Positions 15,277 to 25,176 of a DNA stretch of 64,000 nucleotides are shown one piece after another. The notes below the pieces were generated by a model, which saw only the letters and a list, made by a program, of their open reading frames with translations, was not told the origin of the DNA and did no database searches. The first letter of the stretch is position 1; each line of letters starts with the position of its first letter. A program made the translations under genes and the position numbers. The DNA comes from Gammaproteobacteria bacterium (lineage in GTDB: Bacteria; Pseudomonadota; Gammaproteobacteria; Pseudomonadales; Pseudohongiellaceae): NCBI GenBank assembly GCA_018661465.1, contig JABJIC010000030.1:1-64000 (forward strand), in the 5' to 3' direction.

Positions 15277-17253
15277 ATGAATACAAAATCCCTTTTTTCA
15301 AGCATTGGATTAGTCGCAATCGCAATTAGTATGGTGTTCAGTGTTGCTGTGATTTCCTTGCTGCCGAGCTTTCGCATTGATCTCACGGAAGACAATCTTT
15401 TTTCTTTGTCTGATGGAACCAGAAATATTGTTACTACTCTGGATGGACCAGTTGAATTGATCTTCTTCTATTCCGAGAGTGCCACTGAGGATATTCCGCA
15501 GATCAGAAGTTATGCCAATAGAGTTGAGGAGTTAATTCAGGAGATCGTTATTGCAAGCAATGGCAGGCTGAGCCTCAACATTATCGATCCGCAACCATTT
15601 TCTGAAGAAGAAGATTTGGCAACTCAATACGGTATTCAGGCTGTACCGGTATCTCAGGGTGGTGAAGCCATTTACTTTGGCCTAGTTGCGACTCAGACAG
15701 TAGACGCTGAAGGCAATGCTCTTATTATTCCTCCTTCGGAGGCAATGCCGCTTATTCGACCGGATCAGGAAGAATTTCTCGAATATGAATTCATGAAGCT
15801 GGTTACCAAAGTGGCCAAGCCAGATAGGCAAATTGTTGGCTTGTTAACCGAACTGGATATTGACGGTGGCTTCGACCCCACAGTAGGGCAGGCTACCCAG
15901 CAATGGATGGTCATGGATATTATTCGTCAGCTTTACGAAGTACGTCGTATAGAAAACGAAAGCGAAACTATCGATGAAGACATCGATATTCTGATGCTTG
16001 TGCATCCTCAGAATTTGTCTGAACAGATGCTGTATGCAATCGATCAGCACGTTATGCGTGGTGGGCAGACTATGCTCTTCCTCGACCCCAATGCGGATTC
16101 TCTAGTAACGCGCTCTCCCCAGGGAGCCTTGATCCCTGCGCAGATGGAATCAGAATTGCCCGGCTTACTGGAAGCCTGGGGAATTGAATATGACAGCGAC
16201 AATGTGCTGGCAGACAATGAGCAGGCCTTGCGAGTCATTATGGGCCAGGGTCAGCGTCCAGCTCCCCATCTCGGAATGCTCGGAGTGCAGCGGGATTATC
16301 TTGCTGGCGACGACATAATTACCAGCAGGCTTGAGACTGTGAATTTGTCATCCCCGGGCACGATTTCCAAGTTAGAGGGAGCCGGCACTCTTTTTGAGCC
16401 TCTGTTGAGATCATCCACCGACTCTATGTTGATGGAAGCGTCTTTGGTTGAAAATGTAACCGATCCATCAATTTTATTTGATGAATTTGTTTCTTCGGGA
16501 GAGAGTCATGTAATTGCTGCGAGAGTTAGCGGTGTTATGGCAACTGCTTTCCCTGATGGTAGGCCAGAAATAATTGTGGAAGAGTCTGACGAGGACACTG
16601 AAGTAGAAACTGAAGAAGTTGTAGTTGAGGAAATAGTTGAGGGAATAGTTGAAGATGTCGATCAAGAAGCAGTTGAGCATCTCAGTAATTCTAAGGTCGA
16701 AACAACAATACTTGTTTTTGCCGATACCGACATGTTGAGTGATCGCATGTGGGTGCAGGTGGCCCAATTTCTTGGGCAACGTATTCCTCAGCCATTTGCT
16801 AACAATGGCGATCTGGTTATCAATGCTCTAGATAATTTGGGTGGCGGCGCCGATCTGGTTAGCATCAGAAGCAGAGGCAGGTATTCGCGGCCATTTACTC
16901 GAGTGGTTCAACTTCAGCGTGAAGCGGATGACAGGTTGCGCAGCGAAGAAGCTGAATTGCTTGATCGTCTTGCAGAAACCGAAGCCGAACTTGCTCGACT
17001 AAATCAAACCGAGGATGGTCAGCCAATAGGAGTCATTACTCCTGAAATCCAAGCAGGAATCGATGGCTTCAATGAGGACTTATTGCTAACGCGACGAAGT
17101 CTTCGCGATGTTCAATATCAACTGACCGAAGACATTGAAAGGCTGGGCAGTAATCTGAAGTGGATTAATACAGCTTTGATTCCACTGTTGCTAAGTATTC
17201 TTGCTCTGGCAATGAGCTATGTTCGAGGGCAACGAAGAAAGTTGGCGTCTTAA
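15277..17253 (+). CDS. GldG-like ABC auxiliary protein
   Basis: This 658-residue protein has an N-terminal membrane helix (about 12-32), a long periplasmic part, and a C-terminal helix (about 630-650) followed by basic residues. The segment RIDLTEDNLFSLSDGTRNIV after the first helix and the fold around VELIFFYSESATEDIPQIRSY identify the GldG/ABC_transp_aux family. Near residues 428-465 it has a highly acidic insert full of Glu, Asp and Val, and at 545-600 a heptad-rich stretch predicted to be coiled coil. It completes a three-gene ABC-2 operon. A DUF4340 gene often follows in Proteobacteria, but here a convergent kinase gene follows 6 bases later. Confidence 0.87.
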   Translation: MNTKSLFSSIGLVAIAISMVFSVAVISLLPSFRIDLTEDNLFSLSDGTRNIVTTLDGPVELIFFYSESATEDIPQIRSYANRVEELIQEIVIASNGRLSLNIIDPQPFSEEEDLATQYGIQAVPVSQGGEAIYFGLVATQTVDAEGNALIIPPSEAMPLIRPDQEEFLEYEFMKLVTKVAKPDRQIVGLLTELDIDGGFDPTVGQATQQWMVMDIIRQLYEVRRIENESETIDEDIDILMLVHPQNLSEQMLYAIDQHVMRGGQTMLFLDPNADSLVTRSPQGALIPAQMESELPGLLEAWGIEYDSDNVLADNEQALRVIMGQGQRPAPHLGMLGVQRDYLAGDDIITSRLETVNLSSPGTISKLEGAGTLFEPLLRSSTDSMLMEASLVENVTDPSILFDEFVSSGESHVIAARVSGVMATAFPDGRPEIIVEESDEDTEVETEEVVVEEIVEGIVEDVDQEAVEHLSNSKVETTILVFADTDMLSDRMWVQVAQFLGQRIPQPFANNGDLVINALDNLGGGADLVSIRSRGRYSRPFTRVVQLQREADDRLRSEEAELLDRLAETEAELARLNQTEDGQPIGVITPEIQAGIDGFNEDLLLTRRSLRDVQYQLTEDIERLGSNLKWINTALIPLLLSILALAMSYVRGQRRKLAS

Positions 17254-17259
17254 CAGGCG

Positions 17260-18603
17260 TCAGCTGTCATTCCATTCAGGTTCGGGTTCTAGCCGGGGAG
17301 GATGTTGGGGGATTCTCACAGTAATGTGTGTGCCTTCGCCAAGTTCACTCTCAATCTTCAGCTCACCACCGTGGGCGGCGGCAATCAACCTACACAGATA
17401 CAGGCCTAGACCGAAACCACCGGTGTTCCTCTGTCTGGAACTGTCGGCTCGATAGAATGGCTCGCTAATTTGAGAAAGATGTTTTTCTTCAATGCCTTCT
17501 CCTTGGTCCCTTACCTCCAGAATGGCATTTTCTTCTTCAAAGCTGACCTTCACCAGGATGGGATTATTCTCACCGTGGCGAATGCCGTTGTTGAGAAGAT
17601 TGGTCATTAGCAGACGAATCCGCAGCTTGTCGATCAAAAATTCTCTATCAGGTTCAGCCTGTTCAAAACTCAAGCCACCTGCATAGTTCTTAAAGGGCTC
17701 CATTACTGAATCAATGTATTCAGCAAAGGGGACGGGTTCGGTAACCAGCACAGAATGTTCATCATTCAATCTTTCCGCTTCGATGAGATCTGAAATTAGC
17801 AATTCAATCTCGTCGATGTCTTCTCGTAATTGTTCCTTCTCTATACTCTCGGGCATAAACTCCAAGCGCAGTTTCGCTTTGGTTATTGGGGTTCTTAGTT
17901 CATGACTAATTGCGAGTAGTAGCTGTCGCTTGGCCTCCAGCATCGACTGCAAAGAGTCAGCCATATGGTTAATACTTTCCGTTAACTCACCCAGCTCATC
18001 CTGTCGATTACTCTTTACGCGAAAACTTAGATCTCCACGGCGAATGCGTTCCGCACCTCGTCTTAGCAGCCGTACCGGATTTAGTAATTTGTTCACCATG
18101 AAATAATTGAGAAAGAGTACTAAGGCGGCCAGAGCCAGACCTACGTAAATAGATACTGCGCTAAACAGATTTTCATTGCCGAATCTTTGATAGAGATAGA
18201 AATCATAGCCGCCCCGTTGAACCAGGATAATGTCTTCACTGTTCACGTTGCGCATTTCTGCGTCTCCACTTAGTCGTTCGGTGAATTCCGATTCCTCAAC
18301 GTCGAGCCGATAGTCGCTGTCCGAACTCCATTGCATGATTGGATTGTGGATGCGAATGCTCCAGTCCAATTCATCTGCAAGACGCATGGCATTACTGAGA
18401 TTGGGAGGCGTACCAATATCTTCAATAATGGATTCGATATTTCTGGTAAAGAAGTCTGGTATGGACTCAATTACATCGTCGCTCTGATTCATAGAGCGAA
18501 GTGAGAGGGAAATAATGACGAAGAACAGAACAACTGTGATGCCGAAAATAAGACTGAGGCGGAAGAAAAGTGAGCGCTGAACTCGATGAACCAGTGTGGT
18601 CAT
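17260..18603 (-). CDS. HAMP-domain sensor histidine kinase
   Basis: I place the start at ATG 18603 because it overlaps the regulator stop as ATGA; the longer frame to 18639 would run deep into that gene. The 447-residue protein has a membrane helix at about 12-37, a periplasmic sensor loop (38-150), a second helix (about 152-172), HAMP (about 172-222), the phospho-His in AISHELRTP (His234), and an ATPase domain with N-box NNGIRHGENN, G1 EVRDQGEGI, and GGFGLGLYL. It resembles OmpR-type partners such as RstB and CpxA-like kinases. It is encoded immediately after its response regulator, so the pair is almost certainly one system. The signal sensed is unknown. Confidence 0.92.
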   Translation of the reverse strand: MTTLVHRVQRSLFFRLSLIFGITVVLFFVIISLSLRSMNQSDDVIESIPDFFTRNIESIIEDIGTPPNLSNAMRLADELDWSIRIHNPIMQWSSDSDYRLDVEESEFTERLSGDAEMRNVNSEDIILVQRGGYDFYLYQRFGNENLFSAVSIYVGLALAALVLFLNYFMVNKLLNPVRLLRRGAERIRRGDLSFRVKSNRQDELGELTESINHMADSLQSMLEAKRQLLLAISHELRTPITKAKLRLEFMPESIEKEQLREDIDEIELLISDLIEAERLNDEHSVLVTEPVPFAEYIDSVMEPFKNYAGGLSFEQAEPDREFLIDKLRIRLLMTNLLNNGIRHGENNPILVKVSFEEENAILEVRDQGEGIEEKHLSQISEPFYRADSSRQRNTGGFGLGLYLCRLIAAAHGGELKIESELGEGTHITVRIPQHPPRLEPEPEWNDS

Positions 18604-19298
18604 AGTTGCTCGCCGACAAAAGTATAACCGCGTCCCCAAACGGTTTTGATAAACCGTGGTGTCTTTGAGGTGTCATTTAACTTATGTCGTAGGCGGCTCA
18701 CCAAAGTGTCAACTGCTCTTGAAAAGAGTTCGGCATCAATACCGCGAAGACGGTTCATTAACTCGTCACGAGTAAATGTTTTATTTGGGAACTGCATGAA
18801 CAAAATGAGAAGTTCGTATTCCATTGTGGTGAGATCCAGCACCGCGCCATCGAGTTTAACTTCTCTGCGGGGCATATCGACTTCAAGACCATTTATAGGT
18901 TTGATGTCTCTCACACTATTGTCATCGCTACTTCGACGAAGAATATTGTGAATACGGGCAACCAGTTCTCTTGGTTCAAATGGTTTTGGCAAATAGTCAT
19001 CAGCACCCAATTCGAGACCGACTATGCGGTCGGTGACTTCGGCGTGAGCAGTGAGCATTAGAATTGGTAACTGACCATATATGGAAGACTTCGCTCGAAT
19101 TTCTCTGCAGACCTCAAAACCATCCTTTTCTGGCAACATAACATCCAGAATCAACAGATCAGGTTTCAGCTTTTTCAGCATCTCGAAGCCCCTACTCGGG
19201 GTCAATGCGACGTGAGCTGTCATGTCATAACGCTCTAGATATTGCGTCAGCAACTGACCCAATTTCTCGTCATCATCAATTATTAGAATTTGCTTCAT
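18600..19298 (-). CDS. OmpR/PhoB-family response regulator
   Basis: This 232-residue transcription factor has an N-terminal receiver with acidic cluster DDDE, phospho-acceptor Asp52 in LILDVMLPEKDG, the Thr in MLTAH, and Lys in LPKPFEPRELVARI. The C-terminal winged-helix domain contains LTTMEYELLILFM, the KTFTRDELMNRLRG recognition region and DTLVSRLRHKL...IKTVWGRGYTFV, as in OmpR and PhoB. It precedes the kinase gene with a four-base overlap and is probably phosphorylated by it. Targets cannot be read, but the adjacent GldA/F/G-type ABC operon is a candidate by proximity. Confidence 0.94.
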   Translation of the reverse strand: MKQILIIDDDEKLGQLLTQYLERYDMTAHVALTPSRGFEMLKKLKPDLLILDVMLPEKDGFEVCREIRAKSSIYGQLPILMLTAHAEVTDRIVGLELGADDYLPKPFEPRELVARIHNILRRSSDDNSVRDIKPINGLEVDMPRREVKLDGAVLDLTTMEYELLILFMQFPNKTFTRDELMNRLRGIDAELFSRAVDTLVSRLRHKLNDTSKTPRFIKTVWGRGYTFVGEQL

Positions 19299-19441
19299 TT
19301 AGTGGTCCAGAAGAATCAATTTTCGCGGTCAAACTCTGATTTGCTCATCAGCAGGAGCCCAATAGTACGAATTCAATCTGACGAAATCAATTATGGTGTA
19401 TTATGTGCCGCCTCGAAGAATACAGATAATCGGTTCAGAGA

Positions 19442-21328
19442 ATGATTTCCCTTAACAATATCATGATCATGCGTGGTTCGCAGGTCTTGCTGCGAGACGT
19501 TAGCCTTGTGCTCCATAAAGGCCAGCGTACCGGTGTGATTGGCAGAAATGGTTGTGGTAAGACCAGTTTGTTTCGCGTGCTGGATGGCGAACTGCCTATT
19601 GAAGAGGGTGAGTTATTTATTCCCTCCGGATTGCGCATCGCATCCATGGCTCAGGAAACTCCAGGTAGCAGCAGGACGGCTCTGGAATTTGTTCTGGACG
19701 CTCATCTGGAATTCCGCCGGCTGGAAGAAGAAATGCTGCAAGCTGAGGAAAGTGGTGATGATAATAGGCTAGCTCATCTTCACAGTGAGTTCGAAGCAAT
19801 CGATGCCTATGATATTACTCACCGAGCGGAGACTCTGCTTTCTGGCTTGGGATTTTCAACAGAGCAATTCTCCAATCCCATCAGCAGCTTTTCTGGAGGC
19901 TGGCGAGTTCGACTGAATCTCGCTGCGGCATTGATGTGTCCGTCAGACTTGTTGCTCTTGGATGAACCGACTAATCACCTCGACCTGGAAGCTACGGTTT
20001 GGCTTGAGCAATGGTTGCAACAGTACCAGGGAACTATCTTACTTATTTCCCACGACAGGACATTTCTCGATTCAGTTATCGACAATGTGATCAGCTTTGA
20101 AGGAGATGGTCTTGATCTCTACAAAGGAAACTACAGCGCCTATGAGAAGCAGAGGGGTGAACGACTTGCTTTGCAACAGGCTATGTTTGAGAAACAGCAG
20201 CGACGTCGTGCAGAGATTGAAGATTTCGTTCGGCGATTTCGAGTAAAGGCAAGCAAGGCAAAGCAGGCTCAAAGTAGATTGAAAGAACTTGGGCGAATGC
20301 AGGATATTGCGCCAGCCCATATCGATTCGCCATTCAAGTTTCAGTTTCCTGACCCAGGAACCTTGCCGGCATATCTTTTGCAGTTGGAGAAATTGGCAAT
20401 TGGCTTCGATGCACCACTAGTAGAAAATATAACACTGTCTATTCGTTCCGAATCAAGAATCGGTCTTCTTGGTTTCAATGGCAGTGGTAAATCTACATTG
20501 CTGAAAGTTTTGTCAGGACAACTGGAGGCGATGGCGGGCGACATCAACGAATCCAAGAAGCTGAAACTGGGATACTTTGCACAGCACCAAGTGGATGAAT
20601 TGGATTCCCATGCAACCCCCATGCAGTTATTACAGAAAGTAGATCAAAAATGTACTGAACAGGAAATACGTAATTTCCTTGGTGGTTTCGATTTTCGAGG
20701 TGGCCGTGTCGATGAAAAAATTGGAATTTTCTCAGGTGGAGAGAAGGCAAGACTAGCTCTGGCGAAGATTGCCTGGCAAAAACCAAATCTACTTCTTCTT
20801 GATGAGCCAACCAACCATCTCGATTTGGAAATGGTGCATGCCTTAACCGTGGCTCTTCAGGAATTCAAAGGTGCAATGATTATAGTTTCCCATGATCGTC
20901 ATTTGCTGGTGAATACCGTTGACGAATTTTACTCGATTCATCAAGGAGTGTTCTCTGAGTTCAGTGGCAACCTTGCTGACTACGAGAAATGGCTGAGTCA
21001 GCAGGCAAAATTGGAAGATTCACCAGCAGGCAATAATAAAGAGATTGTGAAGCTGGACAAAAAAGAAATGAGGCAGCAGGCAGCTGCTCGACGTCAGCGA
21101 CTGGCTCCCTTAAGCCTTCGAGAAAAGGAGCTGGAGAAGCAGATGGAGAAAACCCAAAAGCGTCTTAAGCAACTGGAAGAATTGCTCGCCGATGAAACAT
21201 TGTATGATGAATCGAGAAAGCAGCAGCTAAATGAATTCTTACTCGAACAGGGGAAATGTAGTTCTGATCTGAAAGTCAGCGAAGAGCAGTGGCTGGAAGT
21301 TCAGGAAGAAATCGCGGAATTCGAGTGA
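19442..21328 (+). CDS. yheS: ABC-F family ATPase, YheS-like
   Basis: ABC-F proteins have two fused ABC ATPase domains and no membrane part; they act on ribosomes to relieve stalled translation. This 628-residue protein has Walker A GRNGCGKTS (about 36) and GFNGSGKST (about 346), signatures FSGGWRVRLNLA and FSGGEKARLALA, and Walker B LLLLDEPTNHLDLE twice. The linker between them (about 240-300) is the P-site tRNA interaction motif, with many basic residues in FVRRFRVKASKAKQAQSRL. The C-terminus is a charged coiled coil (about 530-625). Length and order match YheS more closely than EttA or Uup. It is transcribed alone, divergent from the two-component system. Confidence 0.93.
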   Translation: MISLNNIMIMRGSQVLLRDVSLVLHKGQRTGVIGRNGCGKTSLFRVLDGELPIEEGELFIPSGLRIASMAQETPGSSRTALEFVLDAHLEFRRLEEEMLQAEESGDDNRLAHLHSEFEAIDAYDITHRAETLLSGLGFSTEQFSNPISSFSGGWRVRLNLAAALMCPSDLLLLDEPTNHLDLEATVWLEQWLQQYQGTILLISHDRTFLDSVIDNVISFEGDGLDLYKGNYSAYEKQRGERLALQQAMFEKQQRRRAEIEDFVRRFRVKASKAKQAQSRLKELGRMQDIAPAHIDSPFKFQFPDPGTLPAYLLQLEKLAIGFDAPLVENITLSIRSESRIGLLGFNGSGKSTLLKVLSGQLEAMAGDINESKKLKLGYFAQHQVDELDSHATPMQLLQKVDQKCTEQEIRNFLGGFDFRGGRVDEKIGIFSGGEKARLALAKIAWQKPNLLLLDEPTNHLDLEMVHALTVALQEFKGAMIIVSHDRHLLVNTVDEFYSIHQGVFSEFSGNLADYEKWLSQQAKLEDSPAGNNKEIVKLDKKEMRQQAAARRQRLAPLSLREKELEKQMEKTQKRLKQLEELLADETLYDESRKQQLNEFLLEQGKCSSDLKVSEEQWLEVQEEIAEFE

Positions 21329-21584
21329 ACCTTGCCGGTATTCATCCCTGCTTAATGTAGCAGGTCCTATTCTGGGCATGCTGCTCTTAAATAGATTACA
21401 TTAGTAGCTGTTCTTCGATTTGATTACAGGCGAGGCAGGAAAATGCCCATCAAGGCCTTGAAACCTGAAATTTTGCTCCTATCTTTCTTCTTATGATTAT
21501 CGCTTTGCCCTCTAGTTTTAGCCGATCGCTTTAAGCTAGCTCATTAAAGGGCCAAGCCCTTGTAAATCCAGGGACCTTACTGCA

Positions 21585-22652
21585 ATGAAATACCTACATT
21601 CGCTATTACTGGGACTCGCTGTATTCGGCTCCATGTCGAGCGCCGCGCAGTCAGTGGACTATTCGCAATTTAAGACCAATGACGAAGAAAACAATATCGA
21701 GGTTTTTAAGCAGGCCAGTCCTGCGGTGGTCAATATCACTAACTCTCGCTTCGTGCGCTCTTACTATTCCCTGAATCCGCAGGAAGTACCTCAGGGCAGT
21801 GGCACCGGATTCGTGTGGAACGAAGAAGGCTATATCGTCACCAACTACCATGTCGTACAGCAGGCTAATAGAGTAACGGTGACCATGCAGAATGGCACGA
21901 CTTATGACGCTACAGCGATTGGCTTTGATCCAGACAAGGATCTGGCGGTACTTAAGATTGATGCGCCAGATACAGATTTGGTCCCGGTCACCCCCGGAGA
22001 TTCATCCATTCTGGAAGTAGGGCGAAAAGTGATCGCTATCGGTAATCCCTTTGGTTTGGATACAACCATGACAGTTGGAGTTGTTAGTGCTCTGGGCAGG
22101 GAAATTGACTCTGTTAGTCGTCGCAAAATTCGCGATGTTATTCAAACTGACGCGGCCATTAATCCGGGTAATTCAGGTGGACCATTACTAAACTCCCTCG
22201 GCCAGCTGATTGGTGTAAACACAGCGATCTATAGCCCTAGCGGAGCCAGCTCTGGTATAGGTTTTGCTATTCCGGTTAATACTGTGAAACGCGTAGTTCC
22301 GGAGTTGATTGCCTATGGAAGAGTGCAGACTCCAGTGTTGGGTATTACTCGGGTTCCTCAGCCCGATTACTATCGTCGGCTTTGGGGTGTCGAAGGCGTT
22401 ATCGTCATGGACGTAGTTGCAGGGACAGATCCTGCTCGATTGGGGATGCGTGGATTGTCACGCAGCCAGCGTGGCAGGATTCAGTTGGGGGACGTGATCA
22501 TTGGAATTGATGACATGACTGTCAGTAATGAAGATGAATATGCTGAAATCATGGAGCAGCGACGACCCGGGGATGTAGTCAAAGTGCTTACTCGAAGAGA
22601 CAACCAGACCCTGGAATACGAGGTAGAACTGCAGGCTCCTCCTTCACGCTAG
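21585..22652 (+). CDS. DegS/HtrA-like periplasmic serine protease
   Basis: This 355-residue S1C protease has a cleavable signal peptide (cut near SSAAQS, residue 22), a trypsin-like domain and a single C-terminal PDZ domain (about 255-350). The catalytic triad is visible: His in VTNYHVV, Asp in DKDLAVLKI and Ser in INPGNSGGPLLN. The family degrades or senses misfolded envelope proteins. A single PDZ resembles DegS, but DegS keeps an uncleaved anchor, whereas this one looks secreted. Similar one-PDZ proteins occur in many Gammaproteobacteria and in plants (Deg1). The gene is alone, with AAGCCCTTGTAAATCCAGGG upstream including a GGGACC ribosome site. Confidence 0.9.
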   Translation: MKYLHSLLLGLAVFGSMSSAAQSVDYSQFKTNDEENNIEVFKQASPAVVNITNSRFVRSYYSLNPQEVPQGSGTGFVWNEEGYIVTNYHVVQQANRVTVTMQNGTTYDATAIGFDPDKDLAVLKIDAPDTDLVPVTPGDSSILEVGRKVIAIGNPFGLDTTMTVGVVSALGREIDSVSRRKIRDVIQTDAAINPGNSGGPLLNSLGQLIGVNTAIYSPSGASSGIGFAIPVNTVKRVVPELIAYGRVQTPVLGITRVPQPDYYRRLWGVEGVIVMDVVAGTDPARLGMRGLSRSQRGRIQLGDVIIGIDDMTVSNEDEYAEIMEQRRPGDVVKVLTRRDNQTLEYEVELQAPPSR

Positions 22653-22656
22653 AAAT

Positions 22657-22722
22657 TTTCACGCAAACTCTTTCGTGCAAACTGTTTCATGCAAACTGTT
22701 TCATGCAAACTCTTTCATGCAA
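22657..22722. repeat. 14-bp tandem repeats between the protease and argH genes
   Basis: Units of TTTCATGCAAACTG or close variants start at 22657, 22671, 22685, 22699 and 22713 (partial), giving 4.7 copies. Units 3 and 4 differ at one base. They lie between two convergent stop codons, so they cannot code for either protein. They may come from slippage or be a binding array. Confidence 0.85.
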
Positions 22723-22746
22723 CAACAGGAAGCTTGGCGCGATTGC

Positions 22747-24144
22747 TCAGCGATTTCCCAGTTCGGTTCTTGCCGCTTTAACAGCTGAACGAACCTGATT
22801 AGGAGCGGTGCCGCCAAGATGGTCTCGCGCATTAACAGAGCCTTCTAGAGTAAGCACCGAAAACACATCTTCTTCAATCAACTCAGAGAATGACTGTAGA
22901 TCCTGCAAGCTCAATTCGGAAAGATCTTTCTCTTTCTCGATTGCGAAGGCGACAGACTTGCCGACTACTTCATGAGCATCACGAAAAGCCAGTCCCTTGT
23001 TGACCAGATAGTCAGCAAGATCAGTTGCCGTCGCGTACCCGCGTTTGGCGGCGTCGTACATAACTTCTTTCTTACAGCTTACTGCAGGCATCATTTCACT
23101 GTAGGCGAACACACAGTCTTTGACGGTATCAAGTAAATCGAATAAGGGTTCCTTGTCTTCCTGATTGTCCTTGTTGTAGGCAAGAGGTTGGGATTTCATC
23201 AGGGTCAATAAAGACACCAGGTGACCGTTTACTCTACCGGTTTTTCCTCTAATCAATTCAGGAACGTCCGGATTCTTTTTCTGAGGCATTATAGATGAAC
23301 CTGTGCAAAATCGATCCGGCAGATCAATAAAATTGAATTGAGCTGAAGTCCATAATACTAGTTCTTCGGAAAACCTGGAAAGATGTGTCATCAAGATGCT
23401 CGCAAAAGAAGCAATTTCGATTGCAAAATCTCTGTCACTAACTGAGTCCAGAGAATTTGAAGTCGGTTTTTCAAAACCTAAAAGTTCTGCGGTGTATTCT
23501 CTGTCTATGGGGTAAGTGGTGCCAGCCAGCGCCGCCGCTCCTAAAGGGGACAGGTTTACTCTTTTTCTACAATCAAGCAGACGAGCATAGTCGCGGCTCA
23601 ACATTTCAAACCACGCCATCATGTGATGGCCGAAGCTAATCGGTTGCGCAGTCTGCAAATGCGTGAAACCTGGCATGATAGTCTCAGCCTCTGCTTCGGC
23701 AAGGTTCAGTAATGCTGTCTGCAATTGAATTATCAATTTGGCAATCTGATCTATCTCATCTCTGACATATAGTCTTATGTCAGTCGCCACCTGATCATTT
23801 CTCGAACGGCCGGTGTGTAATTTCTTACCAACGTCGCCTATTCGCGAAGTCAGAGCGGCTTCGATATTCATATGTACATCTTCAAGACTAATCGACCATT
23901 GAAACTTGTCGTTCTCAATTTCTGACTTTATCTCTTTCAGGCCTTGTATGATCTGCTCGAGTTCTTCGGAACTGAGGATGCCCACTTTATTCAACATACT
24001 GGCGTGAGCGATTGAGCCCTCGATGTCGTGATGATAAAGACGGCGATCGAAAGCAACAGACGCAGTAAATCTTTCCACGAATGCATCGGTAGCCTCGGTA
24101 AATCGGCCACCCCATAGTTTGCTCTTGCCTTTATCGTCGCTCAT
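22747..24144 (-). CDS. argH: Argininosuccinate lyase
   Basis: ArgH splits argininosuccinate to arginine and fumarate, the last step of arginine synthesis. I choose ATG 24144 ([15 protein letters not shown]), because homologues begin shortly before KLWGGRF; the longer open frame upstream has no counterpart. The 465 residues include [20 protein letters not shown], the [12 protein letters not shown] segment with the catalytic His, and the fumarase/lyase signature [12 protein letters not shown] near residue 280. It is divergent from hemD. In Pseudomonas the neighbouring genes are algZ-algR-hemC-hemD, but algZ, algR and hemC are absent here. Confidence 0.97.
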   Translation of the reverse strand: MSDDKGKSKLWGGRFTEATDAFVERFTASVAFDRRLYHHDIEGSIAHASMLNKVGILSSEELEQIIQGLKEIKSEIENDKFQWSISLEDVHMNIEAALTSRIGDVGKKLHTGRSRNDQVATDIRLYVRDEIDQIAKLIIQLQTALLNLAEAEAETIMPGFTHLQTAQPISFGHHMMAWFEMLSRDYARLLDCRKRVNLSPLGAAALAGTTYPIDREYTAELLGFEKPTSNSLDSVSDRDFAIEIASFASILMTHLSRFSEELVLWTSAQFNFIDLPDRFCTGSSIMPQKKNPDVPELIRGKTGRVNGHLVSLLTLMKSQPLAYNKDNQEDKEPLFDLLDTVKDCVFAYSEMMPAVSCKKEVMYDAAKRGYATATDLADYLVNKGLAFRDAHEVVGKSVAFAIEKEKDLSELSLQDLQSFSELIEEDVFSVLTLEGSVNARDHLGGTAPNQVRSAVKAARTELGNR

Positions 24145-24232
24145 ATCAAAATCACTTCTTTTCTGCGCAGCTTCTCTGTAGGACTGCTTAACGCCCACGT
24201 CTTGCTCACGCCCGTAATTGGACAGGAGCGCG

Positions 24233-24241
24233 ATTATAGCA
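24233..24241 (-). promoter_or_regulatory. Possible extended -10 promoter of argH
   Basis: On the reverse strand TGCTATAAT forms a consensus extended -10 element about 90 bases upstream of the argH start. There is no strong -35 box, which extended -10 promoters do not require. Confidence 0.4.
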
Positions 24242-24375
24242 GGATAGCTAACAGCTTGATAATGCTCCTGAAAAGCTCCAAAAACACGGGCTGACACGGA
24301 CAAGTAAGGCAATATCCCGTAGAATGCTGGGATTCTTCAGGGTCTCGCCAATGGGCAGTAAAGATAAAGAAACCA

Positions 24376-25176
24376 ATGAACTCAAGCAGTCTTTCCAATC
24401 AGATAGTCCTGATCACCCGTCCCATAGATCAGCAGCAGGGTCTAAGAGACGCTATTGAGCAGCGTTCTGGCTCCGTATTGAGCTTTCCCCTAATCGATAT
24501 AGCACCGCTCGAGGATAATGCCGAACAAGAGTTAGTTAAGAGCAGGGTTCAGAGTCTGGACAACTACCAGCTGCTCATTTTTATTAGTACTAACGCGGCG
24601 AAATATGGCGCGCAGTGGATAGACAAATATTGGCCCCAGTTTCCAGTAGGTGTTCAGGTTATGGCCATTGGGCCCACTACCGCAATATTGGTAGAGGAGC
24701 TGCTTGCGAGCCCGTCCTATCTTCCTGATTCTGGCATGAGTTCTGAAGATCTACTCTCCCTCGAGATACTGCAGCAAGTCGAGGGCATGAAAATTGGCAT
24801 TTTTAGAGGTAAGGGTGGGCGAGAATTACTGGCAGAGACCCTCAAAAATAGAGGCGCCCTGGTTGACTATCTTGAAGTCTATCAGCGTCAGCCGATAAAT
24901 TATGATGAAGGGGAATTTTGCGATTCCCTTCGACAAACAGGCGTAACAAGCTTAACGGTCAGCAGCGGTGAATCTCTTCAATTGCTATCGAAGTTGCTTC
25001 TATCAGGCGATAACAAACGGGATTTTAGTCTGTTACCATTACTTGTACCGTCTAATCGAGTGGCGCAACAAGCCAATGATTTGGGCTTTACTAATGTAAT
25101 TCTGTGCAAAGGTGCAGATAGCCAAAGTATGATTGAAGCCTTAGAATCTTTAGAAACAAAAAAGGTAAATCAGTGA
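24376..25176 (+). CDS. hemD: Uroporphyrinogen-III synthase
   Basis: HemD cyclises hydroxymethylbilane with ring-D inversion to uroporphyrinogen III, the branch point for haem and sirohaem. The 266-residue protein has the two-lobed layout: an N-terminal QIVLITRPIDQQQGLRDAI, FISTNAAKYGAQW, a conserved MAIGPTTAILVEE motif, and GKGGRELLAETLKNRGALVDYLEVYQR. The family has low overall conservation, so the operon with hemX and hemY strengthens the call. Its stop overlaps the hemX start. hemC, which normally precedes it, is not in this window. Confidence 0.93.
   Translation: MNSSSLSNQIVLITRPIDQQQGLRDAIEQRSGSVLSFPLIDIAPLEDNAEQELVKSRVQSLDNYQLLIFISTNAAKYGAQWIDKYWPQFPVGVQVMAIGPTTAILVEELLASPSYLPDSGMSSEDLLSLEILQQVEGMKIGIFRGKGGRELLAETLKNRGALVDYLEVYQRQPINYDEGEFCDSLRQTGVTSLTVSSGESLQLLSKLLLSGDNKRDFSLLPLLVPSNRVAQQANDLGFTNVILCKGADSQSMIEALESLETKKVNQ

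Noticed and set aside
17260-18639. A longer histidine kinase starting at 18639
   Set aside because: It would overlap the response-regulator gene by 40 bases. The ATG at 18603 forms a clean ATGA overlap.
22747-24312. A longer ArgH starting at 24312
   Set aside because: The additional 56 residues have no counterpart in homologues, which begin just before the KLWGGRF motif at 24144.
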